From the NCBI GenBank assembly GCA_934096715.1, contig CAKOMQ010000014.1, positions 1-33,303 of the forward strand: a DNA stretch of 33,303 nucleotides. The letters are read 5' to 3'. The notes below the pieces were generated by a model. It was not told the DNA's origin and made no database searches. It saw nothing but the letters and a program-made list of their open reading frames with translations. Below are positions 15,555 through 24,183 of the stretch, piece by piece. This stretch comes from an uncultured Bacilli bacterium (lineage in GTDB: Bacteria; Bacillota_I; Bacilli_A; RF39; UBA660). Position 1 is the stretch's first letter. Every line of letters begins with the position of its first letter. Made by a program: the position numbers and the translations under genes.

Positions 15555-15616
15555 TAACTTACTACTATTGTAATAAGTTATAGAATTTTTAACCATACCA
15601 ACTGTGTAGTAAGTTA
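15555..15616. promoter_or_regulatory. Operator-like repeats between divergent genes
   Basis: TAACTTACTA (15555-15564) and TAATAAGTTA (15571-15580) form a nearly perfect inverted repeat. A third half-site TAGTAAGTTA lies at 15607-15616, near a TATAAT at about 15629. The position next to the XRE start suggests autoregulation and control of the + strand gene. Confidence 0.5.
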
Positions 15617-15702
15617 TGGATAGTATATTATAATATAAGGAAGAAAAAAGACGGAATATGTGTGAGAAAGTAGGTAATGTTTAAAAAAAGGAGCTAAAAC
15701 TA

Positions 15703-16212
15703 ATGAAAAAAGAAATTAAAGATAATGAAGTAGTAAATGTAGTAAATTGTTTTGATGAAAGGATTTCAAAAATAAGAAGTATTGTTTATCATTATGAATT
15801 ATTAGATGTAATCCCAAACTTTAACAATAAAAGCAGTAAAGAACAAAAACAAATAATAGAAGATACAATAAACTTTTATTTATCTGAAATTAAAGAAATG
15901 AATAACTATAATCTAATTAAAGATAATAATTATAACATTGAAGAAGTCCTAGACTTTTTTAGTTATTCACACAAACAAGATAATGATAATAAATATTATG
16001 TAATAGAAGATAGTGCAGAATATATAGTTGATGATCTATTAAATAAATTATTTAGAAATGATAATAGAAAATTAAAATTGCCTGTGCATTATGATACCAT
16101 AAATGAATATGGACTTTCTTCTGAAATTGAAGAGAAAGATATTACAAGAGCATTTTTATGGATTATCTTAAAATTATCAGTTATTTACAATTTTTTAAAA
16201 AATAATAACTAA
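15703..16212 (+). CDS. 169-aa protein, unknown; only + strand ICE gene
   Basis: The protein is hydrophilic and mostly helical, with many Asn, Lys, Asp and Glu, and has a hydrophobic C-terminus (about 148-166, AFLWIILKLSVIYNFL) that could be a tail anchor or a buried helix. GGAG lies about 9 nt before the ATG. It is divergent from the XRE repressor, a common place for a gene that the repressor controls in mobile elements, such as an exclusion, defence or toxin function. No family recognised. Confidence 0.55.
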   Translation: MKKEIKDNEVVNVVNCFDERISKIRSIVYHYELLDVIPNFNNKSSKEQKQIIEDTINFYLSEIKEMNNYNLIKDNNYNIEEVLDFFSYSHKQDNDNKYYVIEDSAEYIVDDLLNKLFRNDNRKLKLPVHYDTINEYGLSSEIEEKDITRAFLWIILKLSVIYNFLKNNN

Positions 16213-16260
16213 TAATTAAGTAGTAGTAAATTAGCAGTAAAAAAATCCTACTTTCTAAAC

Positions 16261-16292
16261 AAAAAAAAATAAGGAGAGCAACAGCTCTCCTT
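16261..16292. terminator. Terminator of the transfer operon
   Basis: The stem AAGGAGAG / CTCTCCTT (16271-16278 / 16285-16292) with a 6-nt loop is followed on the - strand by A and nine Us. On the + strand it is followed by four Ts, so it may also stop the converging unknown gene. Confidence 0.85.
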
Positions 16293-17837
16293 TTAGTATG
16301 CAGGTGTTCCATAGCCAAATATTACTTTACTATTCAAAGAATATTCTTTTTGCCTACAAGTATCATCAGTAGAATTACCCTCTACTGTATATACTTTGCC
16401 ACTTTCTACTTTTTCAACTATTCCTACATGATTAACCTTTCCATCTACTTCCCAGTCAAAAAATATTATATCTCCTGCTTTTGGTGTATATCCTTTTTCT
16501 TGCCACTCTCCCATTGCTTTAAACCAATCTATTCCTGTTTGACAACCAGAAAATTTAGGAATAATACCAGATTGTATATATCCACTTTGATTAGCAACCC
16601 AACTAACAAATACTGCACACCACTCTACCCTTGAATTAAAACCATACCATCTCCAATATGGCTCTCCTCCAACATTACCAACTTGTGATAATGCAATCTG
16701 TACCATATCAGGACTGCCAACAGGTGTTCCATAGATAACAGATGACCACATACTCGCATATTCATCACTTAAAGAGGTTTTTATTTGTTCTTTTTGCATT
16801 GAGTTAAAGAAATACATATTCATCATGTCATCTACTGTTTTATGAGTTATTTTGATATACAAAACTTTTTTAGTCATTTTTTCTTGTGAATTATCAAAAC
16901 TTATTTCATAAGTTGTATCTTTATTTTCATCTTTAACTTCATAGCTAACAATGTTCATATCCCAAAATATTTTTTTTAGTTCTTGTTTCTTTTTTTCATC
17001 CATAGTAATAACATCTGCCGAATTATTACCTTTTGTTACTTTAGCAGTATAAATAGCAAGAACATCTTTCCATTCTGTTCGGTCTGATTCTATCTTATAA
17101 TCATCATGAGGATTATTATTTTGTATTTCAACTATCTTTTCTGCCATTTCTTTATTTATTTCTTTAACTACACTACTCATTGGAACAGTGCCTGTACTTT
17201 CACTTGAAAAGAATATTCCCATCCAAGATGTGCATATAAGTCCTATTAGACAAATGATAATTATAATTATAACCGCAATCCAACCACCAGCAAGTAGTAA
17301 AGAGATTAATGCCTTTGTCCCTGCAATAATCCCTTTAACTGCTGATACAGTTGCCTTAAATACTGCTTTAATTCCATTATAGGTAGTTTTTATAGTTTTA
17401 ACTGCTAATCTTCTTGCTTTTTCTGTTGTTTTAACAGTTTGTTTAGTAACCTTTGCTGTATCTTTAACAACTTTCTTACTTGTTTTAATTTTACTTTTAA
17501 CTTCCTTAATCTTCTTTTTTTCAGTTAGTTTAGATTTAATAGTTTTAATCGTATTCTTTGTCTTAATAATATTATTTTTTGTATCTCTTACTGCATTATT
17601 ACCTTTCGTTTTAATTTTACTAGAATTATACACTGCAAATTTTCCACCAGCACTAAGCCTATTTACTGCATACTCATTTGCATTATTTTCATTTGTATTA
17701 CCATAACTATTTTCACTTTTTTCTTTAATACCAACTATACTAGATTTTGCTTTATCAACTGCAATCTTCCCCTTATCTAGTGTTTTGATTGTTCCTTTTA
17801 CTTTTTCTTTTTGTTTTATTTCTGACACACTAATCAC
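16293..17837 (-). CDS. CD1108-like T4SS protein with CHAP hydrolase domain
   Basis: This 514-aa membrane-bound protein opens the cell wall for the transfer channel (VirB1-like role). It begins with about 170 basic, Lys/Thr/Val-rich residues, has one hydrophobic helix (about 177-210, WIAVIIIIIICLIGLICTS), then a linker domain, and a C-terminal CHAP amidase/peptidase domain (about 375-514) with catalytic Cys in RVEWCAVFVSWV and His in VNHVGIVEKV. It overlaps virB4 by 8 nt. The start is GTG (17837); a second GTG at 17828 is possible. It is the last gene of the transfer operon. Confidence 0.85.
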   Translation of the reverse strand: MISVSEIKQKEKVKGTIKTLDKGKIAVDKAKSSIVGIKEKSENSYGNTNENNANEYAVNRLSAGGKFAVYNSSKIKTKGNNAVRDTKNNIIKTKNTIKTIKSKLTEKKKIKEVKSKIKTSKKVVKDTAKVTKQTVKTTEKARRLAVKTIKTTYNGIKAVFKATVSAVKGIIAGTKALISLLLAGGWIAVIIIIIICLIGLICTSWMGIFFSSESTGTVPMSSVVKEINKEMAEKIVEIQNNNPHDDYKIESDRTEWKDVLAIYTAKVTKGNNSADVITMDEKKKQELKKIFWDMNIVSYEVKDENKDTTYEISFDNSQEKMTKKVLYIKITHKTVDDMMNMYFFNSMQKEQIKTSLSDEYASMWSSVIYGTPVGSPDMVQIALSQVGNVGGEPYWRWYGFNSRVEWCAVFVSWVANQSGYIQSGIIPKFSGCQTGIDWFKAMGEWQEKGYTPKAGDIIFFDWEVDGKVNHVGIVEKVESGKVYTVEGNSTDDTCRQKEYSLNSKVIFGYGTPAY

Positions 17838-20145
17838 CCGGTTTAGTAGTCATAAGTTTGTATAATCTAGTGTTCTTTGGAAATTTATTAACAAAAGGGA
17901 CAAGACTACTACCATATCTAATAAGTCCACATCCTGCATCAGAGTTAGTTATATAAGACATTTGTAATTTAGAAATATTAAGCAAATTTCCTAACTCCTT
18001 TCTATCAGATGATGCTTGATTTAGCATTACTATAAACTCACTGTTAGATAACATTGTAGTAGCATCTACTGAAGATAATAAATATTGCACATTTTGAGTA
18101 ATTGCAGTTGGATAAGCATTTCTTTTTCTAAATTGCCTCCAAGCACTATTAAAGAATGTTGCAGAATATTCATTTTCAAATAATACATGAATCTCATCTA
18201 TAAAGATATGAGTTCTTTTACCTTTCTTAAAATTATCTGATACTCTATTTATCATTGCATCTGTTATAACTAATAATCCCATTGTTTTTAACTGCTTACC
18301 AAGTTTATAAATATCATAACTTACTATTCTACTACTAATATTTACATTAGTTTCATGAGCAAACACATCTAAACTACCATTAGTAAACATTTCAAGAGTT
18401 AAAGCAAGTTCCCCTGCTTCTTTTTCTGGCTGTTCTAGTAGTTTTTCTCTTAATGTCATAAGAGTTGGAGTAATTCCAGTTTTATGGTATTCATCATAAG
18501 TTAGTTGAGTACATCTATCTATTATTGATTTTTCCCTTGGACCTAATCCGGTTTTGTCTAATTGTTCAAACAATGAAAGCACAAACTCTGATTTATCAAT
18601 AACAGGATTAAGTCCATCTCCATACCCCTCTACCATATCCATAGGATTTATATGGTCTTTGCTACTTGCTGATACTTCTATTACTTCCCCACCAAGTGCT
18701 TTGACAAGTGCCGAATACTCTCCCTCTGGATCACAAATCATAATATCATCATCAGTTGATAAAGCTAAAAACACTATTAGTTCTTTTGCACTAAAACTTT
18801 TACCACTTCCAGGTACTCCAAGCAAAAATGATGATTGATTTTGTAGATTTTCTTTATTTACCATTATTAAATTATGACTAATGGCATTTTCGCCATAATA
18901 TATTCCACCTTTATCCATAATCTCTTGCACTCTAAAAGGCATTAAAGCAGATAAACTTTCAGTTGTAAGAGTTCTTAATATTTTTACATTTCTAACTCCA
19001 ATAGGAAGTGCTGTATTTAATCCATCCATTTGTTGATAAGTTAAAGGTGCTATTTGACATAAATGTTTTCTTCCTGTAATAAGTATTGTTTCTGTATCAG
19101 CATCCAACTTTTCTTTAGTATCTGCTGTTATAACCAAAGTTAAATTAGCAAACATCATTCTTTGATCTCTTGTTGTTAAGTCATCCAAAAATTCTTTACT
19201 TTCTTTTCGTTGTTGTTCTAAATCATAGGGAATTACTGCACTAAAATTATTATTAGCATTTTGTTTTCTTTGCCAATTGGTAATATTAGTTTCTACTCCA
19301 AGCAATCTATTTTCTACTTCTTTAACTGCCTCATCAGTTGGTATTGGTATAATATCAATACTCATCATCATATTAGAGTTCATATCTGTAAGTTCTGAAA
19401 TCATAGAGTCTTTTATATAACTTGCATATTCTTTTAGAAATAAAACTCTGCCATATTTTTTACCCATTTCAAAATAATCTTTTTTAAATGAAAATCCATC
19501 AGGGCATATATAATCTTTAAAGTTATGTCCTTTTCTCATAAAATCTTTTATATCTAAATTATAATTTACTTCTTCTCCTATTCTATAAAAGTCATGTAAT
19601 ATTCTTAACTTTTCTGTTGCATCAAGTTCTATACATTTACTACCTAGTTTTGCTAAATGAGATACTATATCAGTTGATACTCTTCTAAAATAATTTCTAG
19701 CATCTTCTATACTTTTCTTGAATACCGATATAGTTAAATATATTTCTCTTACCATCCCATTACTATTTACTGCTTTATCAAGTAACATTTGATTATATTC
19801 TTGTCTATAAATATCTAGTCCATCTTCTTTAAATGGTAATAGTATTTCTTTTTCAAAGTCTTTTTTATTTATTCTTCTTAAAGCTATCGTTATTTTAGTT
19901 GTTGCTCCACTATCAAAAGAGTTAAGCAATTCTCCATATTCTAAAAACATTGCCTCTTTATCTTCTTTTGATGCTACTGCATAGTTTATATCGGTAAACT
20001 TAAATGTTTGCGAATATTTATTCTTACCAACTAAAAATATTCCATCAATCCACACTCTTTGAATAGGTATTACTTGTTGTATAGACTTTGGAATATTGAA
20101 GTTATCTTTTTCTTGTTTCTTTAAATTATTGATTGATTTTATCAT
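17830..20145 (-). CDS. VirB4-like conjugation ATPase
   Basis: VirB4 powers the type IV secretion channel at the inner face of the membrane. The 771-aa protein has the Walker A loop GVPGSGKSFSAKELI (about 446-460), the Walker B region (THIFIDEIHVLFEN) and the following QFRKRNAYPTAITQNVQYLL. Length is usual for the Tn916/CD1110-type VirB4. GAGGAG precedes the ATG. Its start overlaps the PrgI-like gene by 20 nt and its end overlaps the CHAP gene. Confidence 0.94.
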   Translation of the reverse strand: MIKSINNLKKQEKDNFNIPKSIQQVIPIQRVWIDGIFLVGKNKYSQTFKFTDINYAVASKEDKEAMFLEYGELLNSFDSGATTKITIALRRINKKDFEKEILLPFKEDGLDIYRQEYNQMLLDKAVNSNGMVREIYLTISVFKKSIEDARNYFRRVSTDIVSHLAKLGSKCIELDATEKLRILHDFYRIGEEVNYNLDIKDFMRKGHNFKDYICPDGFSFKKDYFEMGKKYGRVLFLKEYASYIKDSMISELTDMNSNMMMSIDIIPIPTDEAVKEVENRLLGVETNITNWQRKQNANNNFSAVIPYDLEQQRKESKEFLDDLTTRDQRMMFANLTLVITADTKEKLDADTETILITGRKHLCQIAPLTYQQMDGLNTALPIGVRNVKILRTLTTESLSALMPFRVQEIMDKGGIYYGENAISHNLIMVNKENLQNQSSFLLGVPGSGKSFSAKELIVFLALSTDDDIMICDPEGEYSALVKALGGEVIEVSASSKDHINPMDMVEGYGDGLNPVIDKSEFVLSLFEQLDKTGLGPREKSIIDRCTQLTYDEYHKTGITPTLMTLREKLLEQPEKEAGELALTLEMFTNGSLDVFAHETNVNISSRIVSYDIYKLGKQLKTMGLLVITDAMINRVSDNFKKGKRTHIFIDEIHVLFENEYSATFFNSAWRQFRKRNAYPTAITQNVQYLLSSVDATTMLSNSEFIVMLNQASSDRKELGNLLNISKLQMSYITNSDAGCGLIRYGSSLVPFVNKFPKNTRLYKLMTTKPGD

Positions 20146-20503
20146 CTCTATTAAACTCCTCTCTTTTTTTATTTTCTATAATGTTTTTAGTCATTTCATA
20201 GTACATATCTTCAGATACAAACTTTAATTTTTTAGGTATAAGTATTTCTGATTTTATCCATGTTATAATAAAATCTTCTAAGTTCATTCCGTTATATTTA
20301 AAAAAGCCAATACCAGCAAAAGGTATGACTCCTATAATACAAATCCATGATGTTATCTCTTTATTAAAAATAGGACTAAATATAAAATATAGTCCTACTG
20401 CTACTAAACAACCACATATTGAACATATAAATTGCCTTATTGATAATCCAAAAAATAAATGTTCTGTGTAATTTCTTATTTCTCTATTTATCTTTACTTC
20501 CAA
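20126..20503 (-). CDS. PrgI-family T4SS membrane protein
   Basis: The 125-aa protein has the PrgI family layout: an N-terminal EVKINREIRNYTEHLFFGLS, two close membrane helices (about 23-65), and a soluble tail (LEDFIITWIKSEI). PrgI proteins are the VirB3-like partner of VirB4 and, as here, lie just before it. Confidence 0.9.
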   Translation of the reverse strand: MEVKINREIRNYTEHLFFGLSIRQFICSICGCLVAVGLYFIFSPIFNKEITSWICIIGVIPFAGIGFFKYNGMNLEDFIITWIKSEILIPKKLKFVSEDMYYEMTKNIIENKKREEFNRDDKINQ

Positions 20504-20505
20504 TT

Positions 20506-20772
20506 TTATCTTCCCCTTTCATCTTTCTTTTTTGAAGAATTACGACTTAATTCTTTATTTTCTATAATGTCAAAACTATCAACACCATAAACAAGTGATA
20601 AAGTTCCACCATTATCCCATTTCATTCCAATTTGTCCCTCATCATCTACATACTCAACTGTTCCACAAGTACCTCTAGGAACTGAATAATTATCATCCAT
20701 ATAATTTAGTCTAATTCGTGTACCTACTGGATATTTATTTTTAATCTTTTCAACCTTTCTTCTGTTTTCCAT
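20506..20772 (-). CDS. DUF4314-like small protein
   Basis: The 88-aa protein carries the pattern of DUF4314, a small beta-barrel common in conjugative elements: YPVGTRIRLNYM, PRGTCGTVEYVDDEGQIGMK and the following WDNGGTLSLVYGVDSF. The role of the family is unknown. It sits 2 nt from the PrgI-like gene. The tail is basic (RNSSKKKDERGR). Confidence 0.8.
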   Translation of the reverse strand: MENRRKVEKIKNKYPVGTRIRLNYMDDNYSVPRGTCGTVEYVDDEGQIGMKWDNGGTLSLVYGVDSFDIIENKELSRNSSKKKDERGR

Positions 20773-20774
20773 AT

Positions 20775-21224
20775 TTACCTGCTCCTTTCTATGTTTTTAA
20801 TTAGTCTTGTGTGATTATCATAAAAGGAAGATACATAGTTTGCTATATCTTCCTTAATGTTTTTGTATTCTATATGAACATTACTTTTTTCTTCTTCTGT
20901 TTTAGCATGAAGTGATTTGGTAAATATCTCATCTTCTTTATTTCTTAATTTTATAAACTCTTTATCTTTCCATAATAAATTAGCAATATAGTTTAATCTT
21001 CTTAAAGTATTATTACTACCATTTAATACTTCTACAGTACCCTCTAATAGTAAGTTTGTTATAAAGAACTTTTCAAAATCTTGTTGTCCTTTTTCTTGAT
21101 ATAATCTAGTAAGTCCTTTATTTTCTTCTCTATCATAATTCTTAGGACAAACATTATTACTACATTGTCTTGTATAAACCTTACCATCTTTATAAACCAT
21201 ACTCTTAAATAATTCTCTACTCAT
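20775..21224 (-). CDS. 149-aa ICE protein, unknown
   Basis: The soluble protein has two Cys in its N-terminal segment (RQCSNNVCPKNYDREENKG) that could bind metal or form a disulphide, followed by a mostly helical body. It lies 2 nt from DUF4314 and 3 nt from its upstream neighbour, so it is part of the transfer operon. No family recognised. Confidence 0.6.
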   Translation of the reverse strand: MSRELFKSMVYKDGKVYTRQCSNNVCPKNYDREENKGLTRLYQEKGQQDFEKFFITNLLLEGTVEVLNGSNNTLRRLNYIANLLWKDKEFIKLRNKEDEIFTKSLHAKTEEEKSNVHIEYKNIKEDIANYVSSFYDNHTRLIKNIERSR

Positions 21225-21227
21225 AAA

Positions 21228-21749
21228 CTACCTCTCATAGTCCTTATAGTTTTTAACATTATAAGTATCAGTTATATAATCTTTTATATTTTTTCTTATA
21301 TTGTCATTTGATAATGATACTTGTTCTAAATAATCTCCATTCCTATAATCTTTATTATTTTTATAAATCATAACAATACTTTCTTTAGGATTATCATAGT
21401 TATAATCATCTACTGTGCAAATATAGTTACCAACAATATATATGTCTTTTGTTTTACCTATAAACTCCTCATATTCTTTCTTTATAGTTTTCATATTATT
21501 TTTTAGCCACTTTTCTAACATTTCATAAGTAGAATACTTTGTATCTTGATATTCATCACTTTTAATAAACTTTCTTGATAAGTAATCACTAAAATCATAA
21601 TTAAAATCACATTCTGGATATATAGAGTCTTTATAAAAATTATTAAGAAGATCATAACCTAAAACAAAGTTTAAATATTGTATTTCATTTTCTTCATTAA
21701 AAGAATCTTTATCAATAATTACTTTATTATCCTTTATCTCGTATTGCAT
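21228..21749 (-). CDS. 173-aa ICE protein, unknown
   Basis: An acidic soluble protein rich in Tyr, Asn and Asp, with a central strand-rich part (IYIVGNYICTVDDYNY). No signal peptide or membrane segment. It overlaps the preceding gene by 16 nt. No family recognised; position between channel genes is shared with variable cargo in related elements. Confidence 0.6.
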   Translation of the reverse strand: MQYEIKDNKVIIDKDSFNEENEIQYLNFVLGYDLLNNFYKDSIYPECDFNYDFSDYLSRKFIKSDEYQDTKYSTYEMLEKWLKNNMKTIKKEYEEFIGKTKDIYIVGNYICTVDDYNYDNPKESIVMIYKNNKDYRNGDYLEQVSLSNDNIRKNIKDYITDTYNVKNYKDYER

Positions 21750-22015
21750 AATTTATCACTCCTCTTCTTATTAGAAAAAGTATCAGCAAGATTTTTGCCT
21801 GCTAATACTTTCTTAAAATCATCCATAGCTTTACCTAAATTTTTATCATAGTAATAACCATATCCCCAAGTCATTTTATTATTTTTAATTTCATAGTTAA
21901 ATGCAATTATATATTCAACAGTATTTTTGTATTGCCTTTCTACAAGTGCAACTGGAATATCATTTCTATAACCTATATCTACTACAAACATTCCATTATC
22001 TAATTTTCTATTCAT
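21734..22015 (-). CDS. 93-aa ICE protein, unknown
   Basis: A small protein with a beta-rich start (NGMFVVDIGYRNDIPVALVE) and a pattern WGYGYYYDKNLGKAMDDFKK, ending basic. It looks like one folded domain. Coupled by overlap to the next gene. No family recognised. Confidence 0.55.
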   Translation of the reverse strand: MNRKLDNGMFVVDIGYRNDIPVALVERQYKNTVEYIIAFNYEIKNNKMTWGYGYYYDKNLGKAMDDFKKVLAGKNLADTFSNKKRSDKLCNTR

Positions 22016-22019
22016 TTAA

Positions 22020-22931
22020 TTATCGCTCCTTATCTTTATTCTTATTTTTTTCTAATTTTCTATCATCATTAAATCTAGTTTCTAAATCTCCCCAACCTAT
22101 AATTTTGTAATCATAATCATTTATTGTAATAACATCTTCTAAATGATATTTTTTTATATCTGCTTTTAATTTTTCAATGTCTTTTTCATTAAAGTTTGTA
22201 TAATAATTATTCCAATCTTCTTTTGAAATATAACATATTGAAGCATTTGACTCACAAACATTATCATAGATTTTTTGCAATAGTTTAGAGCATTTAGATA
22301 TCTTTGGTAATTCTAAATATTTGTCAAAATCTTTATAAATCAAATCATCTACATTTTCTATATCTTCATCATAACTAGCAATAATATATGCTTTAGCTTT
22401 TCCATTTTCATAAAGAATTACACTACATCTTAAATCGCCATAATCAGTTTCCCAATAATCAAAAGTTTTAACATACTTTTCTTTATAGTATTTCATTATA
22501 TTTGGTGTATCTAGTCCTGTTTTAATATCCAGATATTCTTTAGTAATATTATTATCTTTACAATATTGTAAGTATTCTTGAACCCCATTTTTATATTCAA
22601 TATCTGTTGGATATAATTCACTGATTGAATTCCAAATAGAATAATGAACATCATCAGTCATATATCCTATTTTTAAACCCTCCTCTAAATAGTTATATAT
22701 ATAATAGTCAAAGTTATAATCCCACTCTGGCACTTGTGTATAACCACCACTTTCATTTTTAGTATATGGGGTAAATTCTATTGCCTCATCATAACCATTA
22801 CTTGCCAAAACATAAGTATCATTAGTTTTAGGATTAAATAAAATATAATCAATATGTTTATTTTGATGTTCTATATTATCTTTTAAAAATAATTCAATAT
22901 CATTCTTTATTTTTAATATTCTATAATTCAT
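22020..22931 (-). CDS. 303-aa ICE protein, unknown
   Basis: A soluble acidic protein. The middle contains YLQYCKDNNITKEYLDIKTG, a phrase I associate with hypothetical proteins of Tn1549-like elements, and the end is highly basic (LEKNKNKDKER). N-terminal and C-terminal halves seem to be separate domains. It lies between the VirB6-like gene and the other small unknown genes. No function can be assigned. Confidence 0.6.
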   Translation of the reverse strand: MNYRILKIKNDIELFLKDNIEHQNKHIDYILFNPKTNDTYVLASNGYDEAIEFTPYTKNESGGYTQVPEWDYNFDYYIYNYLEEGLKIGYMTDDVHYSIWNSISELYPTDIEYKNGVQEYLQYCKDNNITKEYLDIKTGLDTPNIMKYYKEKYVKTFDYWETDYGDLRCSVILYENGKAKAYIIASYDEDIENVDDLIYKDFDKYLELPKISKCSKLLQKIYDNVCESNASICYISKEDWNNYYTNFNEKDIEKLKADIKKYHLEDVITINDYDYKIIGWGDLETRFNDDRKLEKNKNKDKER

Positions 22932-22940
22932 AGTGCCTCC

Positions 22941-23789
22941 CTATAATCCCATCATTTCTCTTACAACTCTATCGCTCATCTTAATTGTTCCAACTAAAAC
23001 TAGCATATTAAAAATGAGTTCTCCAATATACTTCCACACTTGTGTAACGGCAGCTGCATTTGTATCAACTACTGGTGGGCTAGATGCAAATAATGAGAAA
23101 ATAATACAAGACAATACTATTATTGCTCCCTCTAAACATACTGCAGTAAATGATTTAAGAAAACTTGCACATATCCTTTGCGTAGGTTCTCCAGCAGCAG
23201 TTGATAGAGGTATTGGTGCAATAGCAGTATATAAATATAATTTAAAAAATCTACCATACACAGTAAGTATCATTATAAATGATAAAACTGTTACGAATAA
23301 TCCTCCTATCAAAGTTACTGCCCATAATGGAATAGACTCAAAAAATCCACAACTTTCTACTGCCTTTACTATTTCTTGTGGAAGTATTGTTTTAGACACA
23401 GCACCAAAACCTGCCGACTTCATTATTGTTGACATCACACCTTGTACTATTTTAAAAATAGATAACATTAAATCTAATCCATAAGTAACTATTCCTTTTG
23501 CAATAGCAAATCTTACAAATAATTTAATTGCGTGTTCTGGCTTTTTAACATCAGCAAGTGAACTACAAGTCTTAACAACACCTACAACAAAGAATAATAC
23601 AAGTAGTGCTAATCCTATTGCTTGTACTGCTCCATTTATTTTAAGTATTACTTGCCATATTGCTCCACCTTTAAATGTTTCTGGGGACTGTGTAATTATC
23701 TGCCATATTTCAGTTAACTTGCTATTCCAAGTATCTATGGCATTTTCTAGGTTGTTTACTACCCAATTACCACTGGCTAATATTAACAT
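22941..23789 (-). CDS. VirB6/TrbL-like channel protein
   Basis: The 282-aa protein is a polytopic membrane protein with about six helices, for example in QAIGLALLVLFFVVGVVKT, FVTVLSFIMILTVYG and EGAIIVLSCIIFSLFA. It contains the amphipathic start (VNNLENAIDTWNSKLTEIWQ) and the internal APIPLSTAAGEPTQRICASF typical of the Firmicutes ICE VirB6 type. It should form the membrane pore of the transfer channel. Confidence 0.85.
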   Translation of the reverse strand: MLILASGNWVVNNLENAIDTWNSKLTEIWQIITQSPETFKGGAIWQVILKINGAVQAIGLALLVLFFVVGVVKTCSSLADVKKPEHAIKLFVRFAIAKGIVTYGLDLMLSIFKIVQGVMSTIMKSAGFGAVSKTILPQEIVKAVESCGFFESIPLWAVTLIGGLFVTVLSFIMILTVYGRFFKLYLYTAIAPIPLSTAAGEPTQRICASFLKSFTAVCLEGAIIVLSCIIFSLFASSPPVVDTNAAAVTQVWKYIGELIFNMLVLVGTIKMSDRVVREMMGL

Positions 23790-23808
23790 TTTTCCACCTC
23801 CTATTAAA

Positions 23809-23839
23809 GTAAAATGGGTAGAAAATAATTTCTACCCAT
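23809..23839 (-). terminator. Hairpin after the VirB2-like gene
   Basis: A perfect 11-bp stem (23814-23824 / 23829-23839, 4-nt loop) is followed on the - strand by TTTTAC. It lies inside the operon, just after the VirB2-like gene, and could be a partial terminator or a stabiliser giving more of this small protein's mRNA than of downstream genes. Confidence 0.55.
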
Positions 23840-23844
23840 ACTTT

Positions 23845-24183
23845 TTAACCAGCAATTCTTGTTAGTATAGCTTTAGCACACATAACAATTATTCCACCTA
23901 CACAAAATAAAGCACCATTAACTCTTTGTGATGGATCATGATTTGTAAAGGATAATCCAATTTGAACAACTCCATATCCTGCAATAATTCCACCTACTAC
24001 CTTTGTTAGTTGAAATATAAAGTCTGATAAATTATTTACAACTGCTATTGGGTCATCAGCTGCAAAAACATTTGGAGTAAACATACTTAAACTGCTTATT
24101 CCAATTAATGCTAATACATAAATCTTATATCCTTTTTTAATTCTCTTTTCTATACTTTTATTTTTGTTCTTCATTTTTATCAT
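23845..24183 (-). CDS. VirB2/Maff2-like small membrane protein
   Basis: The 112-aa protein has a signal peptide-like N-terminus (about 20-42, ending VFAADD) and two further hydrophobic segments separated by SFTNHDPSQRVNGAL. This is the pattern of Maff2/VirB2-like proteins that line the conjugation channel. It overlaps virD4 and is followed by a hairpin. Confidence 0.7.
   Translation of the reverse strand: MIKMKNKNKSIEKRIKKGYKIYVLALIGISSLSMFTPNVFAADDPIAVVNNLSDFIFQLTKVVGGIIAGYGVVQIGLSFTNHDPSQRVNGALFCVGGIIVMCAKAILTRIAG

Noticed and set aside
22933..23484. 183-aa + strand ORF
   Set aside because: It lies entirely opposite the VirB6-like gene, has no ribosome binding site and reads as a shadow of it.
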